Source: Pseudocercospora fijiensis CIRAD86
Lineage: Eukaryota; Ascomycota; Dothideomycetes; Mycosphaerellales; Mycosphaerellaceae
NCBI RefSeq assembly: GCF_000340215.1
Contig: NW_006921540.1
Span: 3,301,402-3,365,401, forward strand
Length of the DNA: 64,000 nt
Direction: 5' to 3'
Shown: piece by piece, positions 58,740 to 64,000 of the stretch
How positions within the stretch are numbered: position 1 is the first letter of the stretch
How the letters are laid out: every line of letters begins with the position of its first letter
Position numbers and translations under genes: made by a program
Notes under the pieces: generated by a model
What the model was told of the DNA's origin: nothing
The model's input: only the letters and a program-made list of their open reading frames with translations
The model's database searches: none

Positions 58740-59060
58740 CCGAATTTTAGCTAGAAGCTATATATCTTTATTTTAAAGAGTAACCCGCTTCGCATAGATA
58801 GTAAGGAGGTTTAAAAGCTTAAGCTCGGTTACGAGAAATGCCTCCGTAGCTTCCTAAAGAGCACTAATCGCCTTAGCCGTAAATCGTATACTAGACCGAA
58901 AATCTAATATAATTTCTCGGACGAGTCGCTAGAAGGGAGTCTTAGGGATTAAAAGCTCGGTCCCTCTTTTGTTTTAGAAAAGCCGGATCTAGCGAAGGGC
59001 AATAGTACCTAGTTTAAAGCGCCGCTTCTTTGTCGTCGAGTCCTACCTTATTCCCTTTCT
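58740..59060 (+). pseudogene. Degraded ORF, copy 2 of a pair
   Basis: Reads through stops with N-P-L-R-I-D-S-K-E-V, L-R-S-F-L-K-S-T-N-R-L and F-S-D-E-S-L-E-G-S-L. Paralogous to 54,650-55,130; more degraded. Confidence 0.45.
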
Positions 59061-59679
59061 TTTAATAGAAAGATAACTTTTCTTCGCGATAGTCTTTATC
59101 CGCCTACTCTTTTTAGCCTTCTCCTGTCTACCTATAGCCTTCTTGTTTTTCGGTACTGTTTTCCGAAGAACCCCCTTCCTTCGTATATACTACGGAGAGC
59201 CTTGCTCTTCCGATATCTCGTTCTCGCTACGGTCTCCCTATACTTAGCTTACTTTACCCTTGCCCTTTAGCCTCTAAAGATATTTATCTGCGCGTTTAGG
59301 CGACGAGGGTATATCGGTAGGACCTAGAAATTAATAAGCATATAATCGTAAGGAGATATTAATGCTTCTTGCCTTCTAGAACAAATAGTCTTCTATTAAA
59401 CCGCCTTATTAGGTCATCGTTAGATTCGAATAAAGGATAGTAGCTTAAGGAAGGGGAGGTAGCCGGCTTAGGAAGGCCCGAAGAGCCGAATCCTTAAGGT
59501 ATATTTATCTTTAAGAATATAGGGAAAGGGAAGAAGGAGAGGAAGAGCGAATAGAGAATTAGAAATAGTCCGTAGGTAAGCGGGGTCGGTTGCTATAGCA
59601 ACTAGTCTGTTTAGGTCCTAGGAATTCGAAACACATTTCGGATATATACCGGCTATATACGCCGGCTATATTACCTTGT

Positions 59680-61020
59680 ACGTAAACGCTTCGTCTCCTT
59701 AAAGCTACTCTAAGCCTATATACGTTTCCGCTTCTTGACCCGGTATCGCCTTCTGCCTCCGCCCTCCTCCTTTTCGTTATCGCTAATTAGGGTTTCGCTT
59801 AAACTAAATTTCGTATTCTCTTCGCGCTCCTAGGTTTCTTCGATCTTAAGGTTTTCTAATTCCTCGATCAACTCCTTTAGTATAATCTTTAGTAACCTAC
59901 CTTAGCGATTCTAGTAGAGGAGATAGTATCGGAATACTATAATAGATTCGAAGGTAGTAGGCGAGTATATTCGATTAAAGCGGCCCTAGTAACGAGCGAT
60001 ACTAAAAGACCTCTTATAGCCTATACCTACGCTCGGGATAGCGAGGACGTCCCGAGCGACCGACGCTATCGTTAGAAACTTAGGCTCTAACCGCTGCTAT
60101 ATAGCGAGAATATCGTCTCCGAATTCGTCTAGAAGACCGGTAAGATCTAGAGATTATTAGCCCTCTTTCCGAGCCTACGGGTTTATACTTACTCGCGCGC
60201 CGATAGAGATCGAACTCTTCTTTATTTACTTTAGTAGTTGCTTCCTCTTCTGCCTCTACTTCCTACCTACGAAATAGGTATAATATCGGAGCCTTCTAAA
60301 CCTTCTTTTTCTTTGTAAGAGCTGTATTTAGACTAGTTTCTTTCCGACGCTCGTAGAACATCTTTTTTAGAATAGTCTAGTAATACTTCGGCTATACCTC
60401 GTCCGCCTTCTATTCCGGCCTCTACTAGTATATATCCTTTTCTACTAGGTTAAGCAAGCACGCAACGCTATAGATATCCCCGAACGAGTTAAAGGTAGTA
60501 CTATAATATTTATACAACTTAGTATAGGAGGTGTCTATAGCTTTCGTTATAGCTACTTTCTAGGGAACGCTCTTCTTAGCTAGCTTAGCTACGGTTTCCT
60601 CGAGCTCGTTAAAGAGCTAGTTATAGTATATAAAGATAAGGTAGATCGTCGGTCCTCGGGTTCTTCTAATCGTAGCAGTAACCTTCGCGTAATGCTTACT
60701 AATATCGACGAGATACTCTGCTTAGCGCTATTCGGCGGCGGTAAGGCCGAGCTACTTAATACCCTCGGAACTCTAATAGATCTCGAGAGCGGTACGTAAA
60801 GTATATCCCCTCGTAACTATATAGAAAGTCGAATCGAACCGGGTCTTAACGTCTTAGGTAAAACGGAGTAGGCGCTAAGGAGGCCGCTTTTGCTATCGCT
60901 TATTCTATACGATATTCTAGGCATCGGTTTTAGGGCGCTCGATTAGGTTCTTTTAAATAGCCTCGAATCGGTTATATCTCTATAAGCTCGAGTTCGTATA
61001 TATTGCTAGACGACGAAGCT
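59680..61020 (-). mobile_element. hAT-type transposase relic B
   Basis: The minus strand encodes the hAT C-terminal dimerisation domain at about 59,940-60,075: V-A-R-D-V-L-A-I-P-S-V-G-I-G-Y, then S-F-S-I-A-R, G-R-F-N-R-I-Y-S and F-E-S-I-I-V-F. Upstream are F-G-D-I-Y-S-V-A-C-L-L-N near 60,480 and E-E-F-D-L-Y near 60,210, in the expected order. It is a different lineage from relic A. It lies inside the inverted repeat pair 58,637/61,072. Confidence 0.8.
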
Positions 61021-61047
61021 AGAGAAAAAGAGTTAGAACTATACTAG

Positions 61048-61072
61048 GTTGCCGGCTATAGGTACCGGCTAC
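61048..61072 (-). repeat. Right arm of GCCGGC-type inverted repeat
   Basis: GTTGCCGGCTATAGGTACCG... is the partner of the arm at 58,637-58,661. A further GCCGGC pair lies at about 59,648-59,672. Confidence 0.75.
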
Positions 61073-61899
61073 GGACAAAAGTTATACCTTATACAAAACG
61101 AGAGCGAGGCTCTCTACCTTATCCCGTCTTATTGCTATAATAAGTTTCTCGACTTTCGACTTTGCTTTATCCTTATCTAGGATCTTCTATTAGTCGTCGT
61201 TTAATAGTACAATTTTAAGCGTCTTAAAGAGGGCTCGGATCGCGATTTGAACTATATAAGCGAGGTAGGGAAACTTCTATAGGGATGCAACTAGTAACGA
61301 CGTCGGCTTCGATTTAATAGGGCTAGGGCTATTAATAGGCTCCTCTTTATCGTTATTATCGTACGTATTGTCGTACGTATCCGGAATCGTAGCGAGCTTA
61401 ATATTCGGAAGATTAAGCTAGATTATAGACCTTATAATCTCCTCTACGTACTCGACCCTATCGATACAATTAGTAATTTTAAAGACATATGCGAGTGAAT
61501 TGTATATACAACGCCTTATACAATGTTCGATTATTACTAGCGTTATCCGCAGTAATCGAGATCAGTTTCGTTATTACGCTAACCCTATCTATTGCTATAT
61601 AGACAAGCTTCGCTATATCCTTACTAGTATAGGAACCTAGAATTTTAGGGAATCCGATTATAAGTTCCTAGAGTTTCTAATCCGAATTGATAAAGTATAG
61701 TATAATCGAGAGGAAGGAGTGTTACGGTTTAGACATTAGTGCGGCCGATCCTGCTTCGGATACTATCGATCCTGCCGTAGATTATAACGATTGATATATA
61801 TAGTTTCCTAGGCTAGTAACTAACTAACAATCAATTATCTTTATATACTAGAATCGTATCCGTCTCCGCTCTATAGAGCGTATCCTAACAACTTAGTAG

Positions 61900-63660
61900 C
61901 TTCGCTAAGATTACGACCTAATTAGCTTCTATACTAATTAACTCCTCTACTAGAACCGAGCTATTAGTCCTAATTACGACGAGAACCGAGACGATTAGCT
62001 AAGGATCCCCCCGATCTAGCGCCGACCGCGACGATTCGACTCGCTACGTTACGACCGATATTTACTCGATTTATACCATTCCGCACTAGTCGGCGGCTAC
62101 CTACTATAGTGCCTCGCTAATACTAATACACTATATACCCGAATCGCCTAACCGCGGATTCGGTAGGCAGCTGCGCTTTAGCGGCCGGTAGCTATTTCCC
62201 CGCATCCCTAGGAAGGTACCTTTCGAGGAACAACGGAAGGATTAGCCCTAACTAGTTAATAAACCGCCTTTTACTACTAATCCGGACAGCCTCCGTAACG
62301 ATACTCTACTATATAACGCTTTACGTCAATCCTACGCTTCGTTTCGCTTCTAACCCGGATAGAAGCACAAATCTGTTAAACTAGCGGTCCGACCGCTACC
62401 CTAGTACCGTAATCTTGGATTACTAGATACTAAGTCTTATATCCTACGCATTTGTACCTTTATCGGCTACTACGTCCGGCATAGCGAGAATTTTGTAGTC
62501 TAGCTTAGAGCAAAGCACGGCCGTATAGACCTGCTTGCCTCCTATATCCTATAACACTACCCGCGACTAGGAAATCTACTACCGTCTTAGGCTAAGATCG
62601 ACGAGCTGTACCTATATACCCTCGACGGAATCGACTTCCCTAGCTAGTAGGTAGTCGATAAAGGCACCCTAATACGATCGGTTAAGGAACTAAAAGCAGC
62701 TTTTCCGAACACTCGCGATTCGCACTATTATAAGCAGTTTTTCCCTAAGGTATACTCGCCCGCGGATATCGAACGAGTACGAGTAGGAGAGCAACGCCCG
62801 TAGCCCGATCCGGCTACTTATCGCTCGCCTTCTTCGCGGGCACTAGAGTTTTCGCCGATTACTTAGTAGGCGGCGTCGTTACTACTACCCTCTCCGAGTA
62901 GGTATCGACCGCCTAGAGCTACTACCTATTCGGAATAACTACGCGCGCGACGTCCTAATAATTATATAGATAGCATATTGCCCTCTATATTTCTACGTAG
63001 ACCGTTACCTATAAGGATCTCTAGCGATAAATCCTCTCCGTTAGAATCCTCGCCGTATCCTCCGCTAGATAATAGACGAGGCCCGATAGACCGCAATTAT
63101 AAGGACGCGCTACGAGGCCGCGGGCTAACGAAGGGAAATCTAGGCAATAGCGAGCCTCGTAGCCGGCACTAGCGTCCGCTATCTGCAGGGTCTACGATAG
63201 AGCTAGATTATAGCGAGATCCGTAAACAACTAGACTAGTAGCGCCTATATGCCTTACGAGAGTCGGCACTACGTCGAGGCATTATCTTAGATAATCGCCT
63301 CGCCTAATTTCTTATAGAACAATGCCTTTCGCTTTAACCGGATTAGACCGGTTCCTAGGCGGGCCCTAAAGACTACGATAATAGTCGCGACGATCGTTTA
63401 CGTATCGCAGGTAGCAATCGTTCCTACGCCGGCTAGGACGATCTAGGGCAGGAGGACCGCGACGGCTACTATAGCCACGAGTTCCGAGAGTAAGTCGAGG
63501 ACTATCTTAGCCGGCGTTAGAGGTCGCGACTTAAGAGAGCGGGTTTGGTTTCCGAGAGTAGCCGCCGCGACTCGCTATAGGATTAGAACGACCCGCCCGA
63601 CGGCTAACCGGCTAGCGGCGGCCCGCGGTTAGGTCTAGATAGTGATCTAGGCTATAATTA
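61900..63660 (+). pseudogene. Degraded Ser/Arg/Pro-rich ORF
   Basis: A single plus-strand frame runs for about 1.7 kb with only RIP-type stops. One stop-free piece is 62,978-63,172. The translation is rich in Arg, Ser, Pro and Asp (e.g. P-S-P-S-R-Y-R-P-P-R-A-T, E-F-S-P-I-T), with charged R-D-R-D-type ends. It resembles the composition of a retroelement Gag or a nuclear scaffold, but no zinc knuckle or conserved motif is visible. Family not recognised. Confidence 0.45.
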
Positions 63661-63676
63661 CGCCGCCTATAGCGGA

Positions 63677-64000
63677 GGGAATGCTAGCTAAACAGGCAAA
63701 TTTGCTCCTAATAATCTACGCAATTACTAGCAAACGTACGCCTAGGGCTAGGCTACTCGTAAGCCTAAACGCAACGGAAATGCTAGCTAGACGGGCTAAT
63801 TTACTCCCGATCTACGCTATTACTAGCAATAGTATGCCTAGGGCTAGGCTGCTCGGGAGCTCGAACGTAATAGAAACGCTAGCTAGACGGGCCGACTCGC
63901 TCCCGATCCGCTATATTACTAGCAAACGTACGCCTAGGGCTAGGCTACTCCTAGCTAGACACGCTAATTCGCTCCTAATAACCCTCGCTACTATTAATAA
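63677..64000. repeat. About 96-bp tandem array reaching the window edge
   Basis: Units contain ATGCTAGCTAGACGGGCTAA, TTACTAGCAAACGTACGCC and TAGGGCTAGGCTACTC. Starts lie at about 63,677, 63,776, 63,872 and 63,949; the last unit is shortened at its start and continues to the edge. The array directly follows, and is probably part of, the 3' end of the degraded ORF. Confidence 0.8.

Larger units (their letters stand above)
38850..64000. repeat. Right RIP-degraded repeat block
   Basis: 25 kb with the same CpA/TpG depletion and TpA excess as the left edge. Relics of DNA transposons can still be read through the stops, and are listed separately. Inside it, a few patches keep CpA (57,000-57,115; 57,586-57,930; parts of 48,540-48,840 and 53,740-53,860), showing that they are young, unique or too short to be RIPped. 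No intact host gene was found in this block. Confidence 0.9.

Noticed and set aside
38850..64000. CRISPR-like or bacterial-type systems
   Set aside because: The tandem arrays have no spacer structure and the DNA is clearly eukaryotic and RIP-degraded.

Overview
The window comes from a filamentous ascomycete, most likely a Dothideomycete of the Mycosphaerellales type (the placement is an inference). Genes carry short GT-AG introns of 44-144 nt, usually with CTAAC/CTGAC branch points. Protein families are typical of the group: a PTH11-like rhodopsin-domain receptor, a Zn2Cys6 regulator, a DUF7587-like protein and a cysteine-rich secreted protein. The flanking repeats have the footprint of repeat-induced point mutation (RIP), with CpA/TpG almost absent and TpA in excess.

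Layout. Positions 1 to about 3,290 are RIP-destroyed transposon DNA. Positions 3,300 to about 38,850 are a gene-rich, un-RIPped island. From 38,850 to the end lies a 25-kb graveyard of RIP-degraded elements: a Helitron on the minus strand, two hAT-type relics, a second Tc1/mariner-type relic, several tandem arrays, inverted repeats built on GCCGGC, and low-complexity AT DNA.

Genes of the island, left to right (exons rebuilt by eye from splice signals and family conservation): rhodopsin-domain PTH11-like protein (-), CTNNBL1 (+), Zn2Cys6 transcription factor (-), a damaged SRPK-like kinase (-), a 10-cysteine small secreted protein (-), TAF10 (-), a coiled-coil hypothetical protein (+), an F-box-like protein (-), MRE11 (-) divergent from mitochondrial ribosomal protein uS19m (+), a large disordered conserved fungal protein (+), a DUF7587-like protein (+), KEI1 (+), an ARC1-type tRNA-binding cofactor (-), and a large disordered coiled-coil protein (-).

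Most island genes are core housekeeping functions: splicing (CTNNBL1), transcription (TAF10), DNA repair (MRE11), mitochondrial and cytosolic translation (uS19m, ARC1) and sphingolipid synthesis (KEI1). The signalling and host-interaction type genes (receptor, regulator, kinase, secreted protein) sit in the left third nearest the left repeat block. There is no operon-like logic; the one clear shared regulatory region is the 333-bp divergent promoter between MRE11 and uS19m.

The most interesting points are: a Tc1-type element that appears twice with the same degraded companion ORF on the opposite strand; a kinase gene with an internal deletion starting exactly at a splice donor; a secreted protein whose second exon supplies the last three of ten cysteines; and a CpA-rich 12-bp minisatellite that has escaped RIP inside RIPped DNA.
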